Shown here: one piece after another, positions 51,770 to 59,782 of the stretch | How positions within the stretch are numbered: the first letter of the stretch is position 1 | Layout of the letters: every line of letters begins with the position of its first letter | Assembly (NCBI GenBank): GCA_002729525.1 | Contig: PBYI01000046.1 | Coordinates: 1-64,000 of the forward strand | Direction of reading: 5' to 3' | From: Nocardioides sp. | GTDB lineage: Bacteria; Actinomycetota; Actinomycetes; Propionibacteriales; Nocardioidaceae | Length of the DNA stretch: 64,000 nucleotides | Translations under genes and position numbers: made by a program | Notes under the pieces: generated by a model | The model's database searches: none | What the model saw: only the letters and a program-made list of their open reading frames with translations | What the model was told of the DNA's origin: nothing

Positions 51770-51810
51770 ACGGCGGACCCTCGGCGCGACACGCGCCGGC
51801 GGTCCGCCGT
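51770..51810. terminator. Terminator hairpin after fabG
   Basis: ACGGCGGACC (51770-51779) pairs with GGTCCGCCGT (51801-51810). Inside, GGCGCG (51783-51788) pairs with CGCGCC (51792-51797) around ACA. It is among the strongest hairpins in the window. Confidence 0.75.
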
Positions 51811-51841
51811 CGTCGTTCCCGGGCACCGGACACTGGACGGC

Positions 51842-52876
51842 GTGACCCCCCACGCCCGCCGCACCCGCTCGCGACGCCTGCTGGTCGCTGCGCTGCTGAT
51901 CGGCAGCGCCGGGCTCGCCGGCTGCGGAGGCGGCGACGACGGCACGGCCCTGCCCGACGGGGTGGCGGAGGAGTCGGTGTCGGGCGCGCTCGACACCTGG
52001 CCGCTGACCGGTCTGCCGGTCGAGGACGGCACCTCCGTACGCCGCCAGCCGGTGCTGGTGGTCAAGATCGACAACACCTCCTCCTCGGAGCCGCAGCGGG
52101 GGCTCGACGGTGCCGACCTGGTGGTCGAGGAGCTCGTCGAGGGCGGCATCACCCGGCTCGCGGCGTTCTTCTACAGCGGGGCCAGGCCGGGGGTCGTCGG
52201 CCCGGTGCGCTCGGTGCGCGCGACCGACCTCGGCGTCGCCGGACCGGCCGATGGCGTGCTGGTGACCAGCGGGGGAGCGCCGGTGACGCTCCGGCGGCTG
52301 GCCGAAGGCGGGATCGACCTGGTGACCGAGGGCTCGCCGGGGTTCGCCCGCGACGCCGGCCGGAGCGCGCCGTACAACCTGATGGTCGACCTCGACGAGG
52401 CCGGCGCCGCCCTGCGCGGAGACGCGGTGCGCCCGCCGGACTATCTCGACTTCGGCTCGGTCGAGGACCTGCCCGGGGGGCGACCGGCCGTCGGTGTCGA
52501 CGCGCGCTTCTCGGCCGCGCACACGACGTCGTTCTCGTACGACGCCGCGAGCGAGCAGTACGTCGACACCGACTCCCACGCCGCCGCGGACGAGCAGTTC
52601 CCGGCCGACAGCGTGCTGGTGCTGCGGGTGCGCACCCGCGACGCGGGGTACAAGGACCCGGCCGGCAACCCGGTGCCCGAGACCGTGCTCGACGGCCGCG
52701 GGCGCGGGACGCTCCTGCACGGCGGGCGCGCGGTGCCGTTGCGCTGGAGCAAGGCCGGCCTGGACGCGCCGGTCTACCTGGAGTCCGACGGCACCCGCGT
52801 CGACGTACCGGCCGGGCGGACGTGGATCGCGCTGGTGCCCCGCGACGGCGGCGACGTCACGCTGACCAGGAGGTAG
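51842..52876 (+). CDS. DUF3048-domain lipoprotein (YerB-like)
   Basis: This 344-aa protein has a lipobox LAGC (Cys near residue 28) and then the DUF3048 domain: PLTGLPVEDG, VLVVKIDNTSSSEPQRGLDG, ADLVVEELVEGGITRL and GPVRSVRATDLG. This is a recognisable pattern of YerB-type proteins of unknown function, anchored outside the membrane. It ends in a beta-rich C-terminal domain (GTRVDVPAGRTWIALVP). It starts at GTG 51842. Confidence 0.9.
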   Translation: MTPHARRTRSRRLLVAALLIGSAGLAGCGGGDDGTALPDGVAEESVSGALDTWPLTGLPVEDGTSVRRQPVLVVKIDNTSSSEPQRGLDGADLVVEELVEGGITRLAAFFYSGARPGVVGPVRSVRATDLGVAGPADGVLVTSGGAPVTLRRLAEGGIDLVTEGSPGFARDAGRSAPYNLMVDLDEAGAALRGDAVRPPDYLDFGSVEDLPGGRPAVGVDARFSAAHTTSFSYDAASEQYVDTDSHAAADEQFPADSVLVLRVRTRDAGYKDPAGNPVPETVLDGRGRGTLLHGGRAVPLRWSKAGLDAPVYLESDGTRVDVPAGRTWIALVPRDGGDVTLTRR

Positions 52877-52924
52877 CGACCGCCGCAGCCGGTCAGGGCA
52901 GCCGGGTCACTCGGCTCACTCGGG

Positions 52925-53635
52925 TCAGTCAGGTCGCTGCAGCAGCAGCCCGGGGTCGTTGAGCGCATCGGGCAGGTCCGCGCCGTGCTCGACGAGCATC
53001 TGGAAGCCCGAGAGCATGAAGCCGATCGCGGTCTCGACGCGCTGGGCGGCGAGGATCGGGTCGTCGGCGGTGGTGACGGTCTCGCCGGCGGTGGACAGGG
53101 CGCCGAAGAAGATGCGGGCGAAGGTGTGCTCCATCTCCTCGTCGAGCTGCCAGGTACCGGCCGAGAGGACCGACTGCACGATCTCGAGCACGTTGGCGAA
53201 GGTCGAGCGCTCCTCCTGCTCCCGGAACCGCTCGTAGCCCAGGACGGCCGGGCCCTCCTGCACCACCAGCCGCCGGTACGCCGGCTCGCGCACCACCTCG
53301 AGGAACGCCCGCAGGCCGGCCAGCGACTTGGCCCACGGGTCCTTGTGGGCGCGCATCGCCTGCTGGATGCGTTTCGCGGCGTCGCCCTCGACCCGCTCGA
53401 AGACGGCCTCGAAGAGTGCCTGCTTGCCGCTGAAGTGGTGGTAGAGCGCGCCCTTGGTCACCTCGGCGCCGGCGACGACGGTGTCGAGCGACGTGCCGGC
53501 GTACCCCTGCTCGGCGAAGAGTGCCTCCGCGACGTCGACCAGAGCGCGTTTGGTGGACGCGGAGTACTGCGCGCGGCGCCCGGAGCCCACTCCGGGGACC
53601 TTGGGCACGAGCTTGCCCACCGACGACTTGGCCAC
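52925..53635 (-). CDS. TetR-family transcriptional regulator
   Basis: This 236-aa protein has a 25-residue basic N-terminal extension and a TetR helix-turn-helix (ALFAEQGYAGTSLDTVVAG, then EVTKGALYHHFSGK). The helical ligand domain contains ERFREQEERSTFANV. The effector is unknown. TAGGGT lies 6 nt before the GTG at 53635. A dyad at 53785-53812 in the 211-bp divergent gap is a candidate target. Confidence 0.93.
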   Translation of the reverse strand: MAKSSVGKLVPKVPGVGSGRRAQYSASTKRALVDVAEALFAEQGYAGTSLDTVVAGAEVTKGALYHHFSGKQALFEAVFERVEGDAAKRIQQAMRAHKDPWAKSLAGLRAFLEVVREPAYRRLVVQEGPAVLGYERFREQEERSTFANVLEIVQSVLSAGTWQLDEEMEHTFARIFFGALSTAGETVTTADDPILAAQRVETAIGFMLSGFQMLVEHGADLPDALNDPGLLLQRPD

Positions 53636-53641
53636 CGCACA

Positions 53642-53647
53642 ACCCTA
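53642..53647 (-). promoter_or_regulatory. -10 element, leaderless promoter of the TetR gene
   Basis: TAGGGT on the minus strand with 6 nt before the GTG at 53635. Confidence 0.45.
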
Positions 53648-53784
53648 GCCACGACCCCACCGGGTGCCCCGCTGCAGGTCAGGTGCCGGTCTGCCCGGTC
53701 CTGCCCGGACCGCCTGAGAGCAGGCCCACACCCGTGGTGCCCAGGATCACCCCCCAGGTGCGTGTGCCGACCGCCGTTCGGTCC

Positions 53785-53812
53785 CATACTGAAAGTACGT
53801 ACTCGCGGTATG
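53785..53812. promoter_or_regulatory. 28-bp nested dyad, candidate TetR operator
   Basis: CATAC (53785-53789) and GTATG (53808-53812) flank the 10-bp palindrome AGTACGTACT (53794-53803). Both dyads share exactly the same centre. It lies in the divergent gap between the TetR gene and the gene at 53847, 35 bp before the latter's start. Confidence 0.65.
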
Positions 53813-53846
53813 TGAAGCCGCGGCGCTCCCCACCTAGGAGACCGAG

Positions 53847-54407
53847 ATGACCAGGAATTCTCTTCCCTCCACCGACCGGACCCGCCGCGCGAACCGCGGC
53901 GAGGTGCTCCGGACGGCCCTGGCCGCCGCCGACACCCGACGCGACGGCCGCCTCCCGATGGACCTCCCCGGCGTGACCGAGACCTTCGCCGACGAGCTCG
54001 ACCTGCTGGCGGCGATGCAGCTGCGCTGGCACTCGCGCCTCGCCGGCCAGCTCGAGCGCGCCCTGCACGACGACCCGACCGACCTGTCGCGCGCCGTCGC
54101 GACGGCGTGGGCCGACACGGCGCGGGCCATGCCCGGCGTACGCCTGGTCCTCGACGTCCACCGCGACGAGCCCGTCGATGACGCCATGGCGCGGGCGATG
54201 ACCAAGGCCACCGACAAGGAGCGCTCGATGCTCGCGGTGATGGCCGGACTCGCCGGCGTGCAGGACGAGGCCGCCCACATCGGCGCGCGCCTCGAGCAGC
54301 AGGCGCGCGAGCGGCTCGCGTCGGACGTCGGCACCACCGAGGTGCTCGTGCCCGTCGGTCGCGGCGGCAACCTGATGTCGCGGCTGCGCAACCTGCTGGC
54401 CGCCTGA
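53847..54407 (+). CDS. Hypothetical actinobacterial protein
   Basis: This 186-aa protein begins MTRNSLPSTDRTRRANRGEV, with no signal peptide or membrane segment. It is mostly helical (FADELDLLAAMQLRWHSRLA, then DAMARAMTKATDKERSMLAV) with a disordered start. I do not recognise the family, but the sequence looks well conserved in composition. TAGGAGACC precedes the ATG by a good distance. It is probably controlled through the nested dyad upstream. Confidence 0.82.
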   Translation: MTRNSLPSTDRTRRANRGEVLRTALAAADTRRDGRLPMDLPGVTETFADELDLLAAMQLRWHSRLAGQLERALHDDPTDLSRAVATAWADTARAMPGVRLVLDVHRDEPVDDAMARAMTKATDKERSMLAVMAGLAGVQDEAAHIGARLEQQARERLASDVGTTEVLVPVGRGGNLMSRLRNLLAA

Positions 54408-54441
54408 CCCGTCCCGCGCGGACCTCCGGCACAACCCCCTC

Positions 54442-54463
54442 GACCGGCGCTCGGGCGCCGGTC
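54442..54463. terminator. Terminator hairpin with UCGG loop
   Basis: GACCGGCGC (54442-54450) pairs with GCGCCGGTC (54455-54463) around TCGG, 34 bp after the gene ending at 54407 and 11 bp before the AlgH start. Confidence 0.6.
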
Positions 54464-54474
54464 ATCATGGGTCG

Positions 54475-55080
54475 ATGAGCACCCTGCGCGCAGGAGACCT
54501 CCTGGTGGCCACGCCCGCGCTGGTCGACCCCCACTTCGACGAGACCGTCGTGCTGCTGCTCGACGTCAACGACGACGGGGCCCTCGGGGTCGTGCTCAAC
54601 CGGCCCGGCGAGCTCCCCGTCGCCGACGTGCTCGACCCGTGGGGCACCGTCGTGGCCGCACCCGAGGTGCTCTTCGAGGGCGGTCCGGTCGAGACCAACG
54701 GCGCCCTCGCGGTCGTCTGGCGCCGCGCCGGCGCCGTCACGGGCGGCTCGCCGTCCTCCGACCCGGGCGACGAGGCGGACGGGGCCGAGACGCCCGGCCT
54801 GCGCACCCTCGGCGGCGGGCTCGCGCTGCTCGACCTCGACGCCCCGCCCGAGGTCGTCGGCGCCGAGATCGGCCGGCTGCGGATCTTCGCCGGCTACTCC
54901 GGCTGGGGCGCCGGCCAGCTCGAGGCCGAGATCGACGAGGGCAGCTGGTACGTCGTGCCCGGCGAGGCCGCCGACGTCTTCCGCGCCGACACCTCGACGC
55001 TGCGCCGCGACGTCCTGCGCCGTCAGCCCGGCGACCTCGCCTGGCACGCCACGCGGCCGCGCGACCCCGAGCAGAACTGA
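54475..55080 (+). CDS. AlgH/YqgE family protein (UPF0301)
   Basis: This 201-aa protein begins MSTLRAGDLLVATPALVDPH and has FDETVVLLLDVNDDGALGVV, NRPGE, FEGGPVE and FAGYSGWGAGQLEAEI, the YqgE/AlgH signature. The molecular function is not established. It has an acidic insertion (SSDPGDEADGAE) near residue 93. It is followed 48 bp later by the DUF3039-helicase pair. Confidence 0.95.
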   Translation: MSTLRAGDLLVATPALVDPHFDETVVLLLDVNDDGALGVVLNRPGELPVADVLDPWGTVVAAPEVLFEGGPVETNGALAVVWRRAGAVTGGSPSSDPGDEADGAETPGLRTLGGGLALLDLDAPPEVVGAEIGRLRIFAGYSGWGAGQLEAEIDEGSWYVVPGEAADVFRADTSTLRRDVLRRQPGDLAWHATRPRDPEQN

Positions 55081-55115
55081 CCCTCACCGGGCCCGGGGGA
55101 GGGTCCGGGAGCGTC

Positions 55116-55121
55116 TACAGT
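55116..55121 (+). promoter_or_regulatory. -10 element, leaderless promoter of the DUF3039 gene
   Basis: TACAGT with 7 nt before the GTG at 55129. Confidence 0.45.
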
Positions 55122-55128
55122 GGGACGC

Positions 55129-55413
55129 GTGACCACCATCGGCTTCTCGACCGACCTCGACGTCCGCGAGGACCAGCGCACGGTCCCGACCGACGACGGT
55201 GACCACGAGCGCTTCTCGCACTACGTCGAGAAGGACAAGCTCACCGAGGCGATGGTCATGGGCACGCCGGTCGTCGCGCTCTGCGGCAAGGTGTGGGTGC
55301 CCAGCCGCGCGCCGGAGAAGTTCCCAGTGTGCCCGGAGTGCAAGGAGGTCTGGGAGGACTTCAAGGACGACTCCGGCGACGGTGACGGCGGCGGCCAGGG
55401 CTCCGACGGGTGA
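55129..55413 (+). CDS. DUF3039 family protein with Cys pair
   Basis: This 94-aa protein contains ERFSHYVEKDKLTEAMVMG, VVALCGKVWVPSR and VCPECKEVWE. The three conserved Cys suggest a small metal-binding fold. It is a known actinobacterial family of unknown function. The Gly/Asp-rich tail ends at a stop that overlaps the helicase GTG by 4 nt (GTGA), so the two products are probably functionally linked. Confidence 0.88.
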   Translation: MTTIGFSTDLDVREDQRTVPTDDGDHERFSHYVEKDKLTEAMVMGTPVVALCGKVWVPSRAPEKFPVCPECKEVWEDFKDDSGDGDGGGQGSDG

Positions 55414-57224
55414 CCGGGGCCGACCAGCCCGACGCCCCGCTCACCAACGCCCTCGGACCTGCCTGGCCCGAGCGCGCCGCCTGGGGCACGGCCACGTCCC
55501 TGCGTGCGTGGCAGTCGGCCGCGATGCGCGACTACCTCGACCGGGGTCCTCGCGACTTCCTCGCCGTGGCGACGCCCGGCGCGGGCAAGACGACGTTCGC
55601 GCTCTCGGTGGCCTCCGAGCTCATCGGGCGACGGATCGTCGACCGCGTCATCGTGGTGGCGCCGACCGAGCACCTGAAGACGCAGTGGGCCGAGGCGGCC
55701 GCCCGCGCCGGCATCCCGATCGACCCGACCTACTCCGCAGGCAAGGGCAAGATCTCCAGCGACTACGTGGGCGTCGCGGTGACGTACGCCGGTGTCGCGG
55801 TCAACCCGCTCGCGCTGCGCATCCGCACCGAGCGGTTCAAGACCCTCGTCATCCTCGACGAGGTGCACCACGCCGGTGACGCGCTGTCGTGGGGCGAGGG
55901 CGTCCGCGAGGCCTTCGAGCCCGCCGCGCGCCGCCTGGCGCTGACCGGCACCCCGTTCCGCTCCGACGTCAACCCGATCCCGTTCGTCACCTACGCACCT
56001 GGCGACGACGGCATCCCGCGCTCGGTGGCCGACTACTCCTACGGCTACGGCCGCGCGCTCGCCGACCACGTCGTGCGTCCCGTGCTCTTCCTCGCCTACT
56101 CCGGCGAGATGACCTGGCGCACCCGGGCCGGCGACGAGGTCGCCGCCACCCTCGGCGAGCCGCTCACCAAGGACCTCACCAACCAGGCGCTGCGCACCGC
56201 GCTCGACCCGGCCGGCTCGTGGATCCCGTCCGTGCTCGCCGCCGCAGACAAGCGGCTTTCGGAGGTGCGCCGGCACGTGCCCGACGCCGGCGGCCTGGTC
56301 ATCGCCACCGACCAGACCTCCGCGCGCGCCTACGCCAAGATCCTCCGCTCCATCTCCGGCGAGGCGCCCACCGTGGTGCTGAGCGACGAGAAGGCCGCCT
56401 CCAAGCGGATCAGCGAGTTCTCCGAGGGCGACGGCCGCTGGATGGTCGCGGTCCGGATGGTCTCCGAGGGCGTCGACGTGCCGCGCCTGGCGGTCGGGGT
56501 CTACGCCACGACGACGTCCACGCCCTTGTTCTTCGCCCAGGCCGTCGGTCGGTTCGTGCGGGCCCGCAGCCGTGGCGAGACCGCGTCGATCTTCCTGCCG
56601 TCGGTGCCGCTGCTGCTCAGCCACGCCTCCGAGATGGAGGTCGAGCGCGACCACGTGCTCGGCCGCGCGATCCAGGACGAGGACGACATCTTCGCCGCCG
56701 AGCAGGACCTGCTCCAGCAGGCCGAGCAGGGCGCCACGGAGGCGGACCAGGAGGAGTTCTCCTTCGAGGCCCTCGGCTCGGAGGCCCGCTTCGACTACGC
56801 GTTGTACGACGGCCACCAGTACGGCCACGAGGGCGAGGTCAAGGTCGGCTCGGACGAGGAGATGGACTTCCTCGGCATCCCGGGCCTGCTGGACGCCGAG
56901 CAGATGCGCACCGTGCTGTCCCAGCGGCAAGCCGACCGTGCCCAGGCCCAGAAGCGGGCGCGCGACGCCATCAGGTCGGCCGGTGGCGGCGACCGGGCCG
57001 CCGACGGGGTCAAGGAGATGACCACGCACGAGCAGCTGTCGCTGCTGCGCCGCGAGCTCAACGGGCTCGTCGGCGCGTGGCACCACCGCACCGGCCAGGC
57101 GCACGGCATCACCCACGCCGCGCTGCGCAAGGAGTGCGGCGGCCCGGCGGCGGCGGTCGCCAACGCCGAGCAGTTGCACGCCCGGATCAACCGGATCCGG
57201 GAGTGGGCGGCCCGGGCTTCCTGA
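55410..57224 (+). CDS. SF2 DEAD/DEAH-box helicase
   Basis: This 604-aa helicase has Q-like SLRAWQSAAM, Walker A ATPGAGKTT, motif Ia VVAPTEHLKTQW, motif II DEVHH, motif III LTGTPFRSD and motif VI QAVGRFVRARS. The two RecA domains cover about residues 25-430. The C-terminal part (residues 440-604) is acidic, then basic and helical. This actinobacterial family lacks known substrates; a nucleic-acid remodelling role is expected. It is coupled to the DUF3039 gene and overlaps the convergent gene at its 3' end by 38 bp. Confidence 0.93.
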   Translation: MTGADQPDAPLTNALGPAWPERAAWGTATSLRAWQSAAMRDYLDRGPRDFLAVATPGAGKTTFALSVASELIGRRIVDRVIVVAPTEHLKTQWAEAAARAGIPIDPTYSAGKGKISSDYVGVAVTYAGVAVNPLALRIRTERFKTLVILDEVHHAGDALSWGEGVREAFEPAARRLALTGTPFRSDVNPIPFVTYAPGDDGIPRSVADYSYGYGRALADHVVRPVLFLAYSGEMTWRTRAGDEVAATLGEPLTKDLTNQALRTALDPAGSWIPSVLAAADKRLSEVRRHVPDAGGLVIATDQTSARAYAKILRSISGEAPTVVLSDEKAASKRISEFSEGDGRWMVAVRMVSEGVDVPRLAVGVYATTTSTPLFFAQAVGRFVRARSRGETASIFLPSVPLLLSHASEMEVERDHVLGRAIQDEDDIFAAEQDLLQQAEQGATEADQEEFSFEALGSEARFDYALYDGHQYGHEGEVKVGSDEEMDFLGIPGLLDAEQMRTVLSQRQADRAQAQKRARDAIRSAGGGDRAADGVKEMTTHEQLSLLRRELNGLVGAWHHRTGQAHGITHAALRKECGGPAAAVANAEQLHARINRIREWAARAS

Positions 57225-57603
57225 CCGTCGGGTCCTGGCGCTCCCGCCACGCGGTGATCGTCCGCTCAGCGACCGCCCGCGCCCGCACCGCGGCCGGGTG
57301 CCGGTCGCTGCCGTCGACGTACGCCGCCCACGTGCTGGTGCCGGCGTCGACCCGGCGCTGGAGCTCCTGCAGGTCGGCGCCGACCCGGCCCGAGCGGGCG
57401 AGCTCGGCCCGCCGTTGCGCGCGCTCGGCCGCGCCCGCGCGCCAGGCGGCGTGCTCGCGGCGTACGGCGTCCGCCTGGCCACGCAGCGCCCGCAGCGCCG
57501 TCGCTATCTCGGTGTCGGAGCGCGCCGCGTGCTCCTCCGCCTCGGCCAGGGCGCGCTGGGCCTCCGTGCCGCCGTAGCGGTCGTCGCGCAGCGGGCCGCT
57601 CAC
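57187..57603 (-). CDS. Helical hypothetical protein, third gene of the WXG-like operon
   Basis: This 138-aa protein is mostly a single long helix (residues ~12-90, ALAEAEEHAARSDTEIATAL onward) with a Pro-rich end. It is reminiscent of chaperone-like or coiled-coil partners of ESX cargo. The GTG at 57603 overlaps the previous gene by 4 nt. The 3' end overlaps the helicase gene by 38 bp on the opposite strand. No family is recognised. Confidence 0.7.
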   Translation of the reverse strand: MSGPLRDDRYGGTEAQRALAEAEEHAARSDTEIATALRALRGQADAVRREHAAWRAGAAERAQRRAELARSGRVGADLQELQRRVDAGTSTWAAYVDGSDRHPAAVRARAVAERTITAWRERQDPTVRKPGPPTPGSG

Positions 57604-58343
57604 GTGAACGCCGCCCGGGCCGTGTCGTCGGTGCGGGTGCCGGCCCGCCAGCCGGCACCGCCCGCCGCGGCGCCGGTCGTGCCCTCCAGCGCGAGGAGCG
57701 CGACGCGGGCGCGCCGCACGACCCCCGACACGGTGGCTGCGGCGGTGCGCAGCCGGCCCAGCGCCTCGAGCACCCGGTGGACCAGGGTGACGGCGCGCGT
57801 GGCGATGCCGGGTCCGGTGACCACGCCCTTGGCCCAGCCGATCGGCCCGGCGGCCGCGTCGATCAGGAGCTCGGTGAGCAGCGCGTCGAGCAGCGAGATC
57901 GCGCCGGCGACGACGTCGGCGACGATCCTGCCGATCTCGAGCACGTGCCCGAGCTGGTCGGAGACCATCCGGGAGGCACGGTTCTGGTCGCGGTGCCAGA
58001 CGCCCACCACCCGCAGCTCACGCACGGCGCGGCGGCGGCCCTCGCCGGTCCAGCCGTCGGGCAGGTGGTCGGCGAGGTCGAGGTAGTTCGCACCGGTCAG
58101 GTCGAGGGAGTCCGCGACCTGGCCCCACACCGCGCGCACCGATCCCAGCGCCTCGAAGTCACCCGCGCAGAGCTCGAGCACCTCCGCGAGCAGGCTGGTG
58201 CCGGTCACCTTCTCGATCGCCCAGTCGATCGCCGGGAGCAGGAAGCCGCACTCGTCGGCGAGCGCGTCGATCTCGCCGCCCGGCCCGGCCGGACGTCCGC
58301 CGCGCACCGGTGCGCCCGCGTCGTGGAGCTCGCTGACGGTCAT
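57600..58343 (-). CDS. WXG-like helical protein, possible secreted effector
   Basis: This 247-aa protein contains an LPDGWTGEGRRRAVREL segment resembling the Trp-x-Gly turn of WXG100 proteins. It is flanked by helices and a hydrophobic stretch (AGAISLLDALLTELLIDAAAGP). ATG 58343 overlaps the upstream stop (ATGA); a longer frame to 58442 is within the upstream gene. Its role is unknown. The three-gene arrangement suggests cargo or its partners for a type VII-like system encoded elsewhere. Confidence 0.65.
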   Translation of the reverse strand: MTVSELHDAGAPVRGGRPAGPGGEIDALADECGFLLPAIDWAIEKVTGTSLLAEVLELCAGDFEALGSVRAVWGQVADSLDLTGANYLDLADHLPDGWTGEGRRRAVRELRVVGVWHRDQNRASRMVSDQLGHVLEIGRIVADVVAGAISLLDALLTELLIDAAAGPIGWAKGVVTGPGIATRAVTLVHRVLEALGRLRTAAATVSGVVRRARVALLALEGTTGAAAGGAGWRAGTRTDDTARAAFT

Positions 58344-59131
58344 CGGGCACCGCCGGGCAGCGCGCCGAGCCGGTCGAGCACCCGCTCGCGCCCGGGGTGG
58401 CCACGGTCGGCGAACCGGTCGTAGTCGACGGCGTCGCCCCACGCGTCGACCGCCTCGCCGACGTGGCGTCCCGAGGCGCGCAGGGAGTCCCAGCCGTCGC
58501 GGGCGTCCTCGCCGACGGTGAGCACGCCGTACGACGTCTCCAGCAGGTCGCGCCGGCGCCGGTGGTCGTCCTCGGCGCCGGCGATGCGGCGCGAGCGGCG
58601 GCGTGCCTGCTCGTCGGCGACGCGGTCACGCTTCTCCGCGCCCGCCGGGCCGCACAGGGCGTGCAGGCCGAGCGCGCCCGCTCCGGCGGCCAGGGCACCC
58701 GGGCTGCCGACCGGGCCCCACCGGTGCGCGGGGTCCCCGGGCCGTGCCGGGGAGCCCGGAGCCCCCCTCGGGACCGGCGCCTCGGGCACCCGACGGGAGG
58801 CCGCGTCGAGACCGGACGCGGCGGTGCCGTCCTGCTCCAGCAGCGCATCGCGCGACCGCTCGGCCGCGCGGGCCGCACCCGCCGCCACCCGGCCGCCGCG
58901 GGCCAGGCCCTGCACTGCGGCGGCCAGGGCGTCGTCGTGGCTCCCGGCGAAGAGCGAGAGGACCCCGGAGAAGGCGCCGGGCTGGCGGCCGTGGGTGTCG
59001 AGGTGCTGCTTGACCTCGGCCAGGTGGTCCTGCTGGCGGCGGGCCACCCGGGCGGCCGCGGTGAGGTGCGCGGGGTCGACGCGCAGCTCGCCGGTCGAGG
59101 CGGGCGGGACGAGGTGGGCGGGCTCGGTCAC
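58340..59131 (-). CDS. EspC/WXG-like N-terminal domain protein
   Basis: This 263-aa protein starts VTEPAHLVPPASTGELRVDP and continues with an ESX-secreted-protein type helical hairpin (DPAHLTAAARVARRQQDHLA; FSGVLSLFAGSHDDALAAAV). A Pro/Ala/Gly linker, a short hydrophobic segment (GALAAGAGALGLHAL) and a charged C-terminal helical domain follow. The layout matches type VII secretion target proteins. It is first of a three-gene operon with 4-nt overlaps throughout. No EccC-type ATPase is in the window. Confidence 0.65.
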   Translation of the reverse strand: MTEPAHLVPPASTGELRVDPAHLTAAARVARRQQDHLAEVKQHLDTHGRQPGAFSGVLSLFAGSHDDALAAAVQGLARGGRVAAGAARAAERSRDALLEQDGTAASGLDAASRRVPEAPVPRGAPGSPARPGDPAHRWGPVGSPGALAAGAGALGLHALCGPAGAEKRDRVADEQARRRSRRIAGAEDDHRRRRDLLETSYGVLTVGEDARDGWDSLRASGRHVGEAVDAWGDAVDYDRFADRGHPGRERVLDRLGALPGGAR

Positions 59132-59187
59132 GGAGACCTCCGGGTCGGTCGGGGACGGTCCCCGACACGTGCCCGCGCCCGAGGTCG

Positions 59188-59718
59188 CTACGCCTGCGCG
59201 TCCTGGACCTGTGGAGAACCGCTCGGGACGGGCGTCGAGCCGAAGGGCCGGGCGCCGGGGCCCGGGCGGGGCGCGACGTCGCGCGCGTCGTCGAGGCGAT
59301 GGCCGTCCTCGCAGACCAGGGCGGAGTGCACGGGGGCGCCGCAGTCGCGGTGCGCCAGCGTCACCGGCGGACCCTCGGGGCCGGCGTAGTAGCGCGCGCC
59401 CCAGTCGGCGACCGCGGCGAGCACGGGGTAGAGGTCGAAGCCCTTGGGCGTGAGGCGGTACTCGTGGCGGGTGCGCCCCCCGTCGACCTGGTAGGGGACC
59501 CGGCGAAGGATGTCGTGCTCGACCAGCAGCGCGAGCCGGTTGCTGAGCACCTGGCGCGACATGCCGCTGTGCCGCTGCACGTCGTCGAAGCGGCGTACGC
59601 CGTTGAACACCTCGCGCAGCACGACCAGGGTGCCTCGCTCGCCGAGCACGGCCATCGCCCGGGCGACCTGGCAGTTGTCGGTCGACCAGGCGAGCGCGGG
59701 AGGGTCGTCCGGGGCCAT
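59188..59718 (-). CDS. HxlR-family transcriptional regulator
   Basis: This 176-aa protein is an HxlR-type winged helix (residues ~14-115: VARAMAVLGERGTLVVLREV, RRFDDVQRHSGMSRQVLSNR, then YRLTPKGFDLYPVL). A longer C-terminal part has three Cys (HRDCGAP, ALVCEDGH and Cys16 near the start), which could be redox-sensing as in some HxlR/HypR proteins. It is divergent from the thioesterase with a shared promoter region. Confidence 0.93.
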   Translation of the reverse strand: MAPDDPPALAWSTDNCQVARAMAVLGERGTLVVLREVFNGVRRFDDVQRHSGMSRQVLSNRLALLVEHDILRRVPYQVDGGRTRHEYRLTPKGFDLYPVLAAVADWGARYYAGPEGPPVTLAHRDCGAPVHSALVCEDGHRLDDARDVAPRPGPGARPFGSTPVPSGSPQVQDAQA

Positions 59719-59719
59719 G

Positions 59720-59744
59720 GACCCAGGCTAGCGTGCGCTGGGTC
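59720..59744. promoter_or_regulatory. Candidate HxlR operator
   Basis: GACCCAG (59720-59726) and CTGGGTC (59738-59744) form a 7-bp inverted repeat with an 11-bp centre that spans the minus-strand -10 box TAGCCT (59725-59730). A third half-site CTGGGTC lies at 59775-59781 just before the thioesterase start. Confidence 0.5.
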
Positions 59745-59747
59745 TCG

Positions 59748-59776
59748 TTGACAGACTCAGGACGGCGGCCCATGCT
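59748..59776 (+). promoter_or_regulatory. Promoter of the thioesterase gene
   Basis: TTGACA (59748-59753), a 17-bp spacer, then CATGCT (59771-59776), which is 6 nt before the ATG at 59783. The complement of the same -35 box lies exactly 17 bp from the minus-strand TAGCCT of the HxlR gene. Confidence 0.6.
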
Positions 59777-59782
59777 GGGTCC

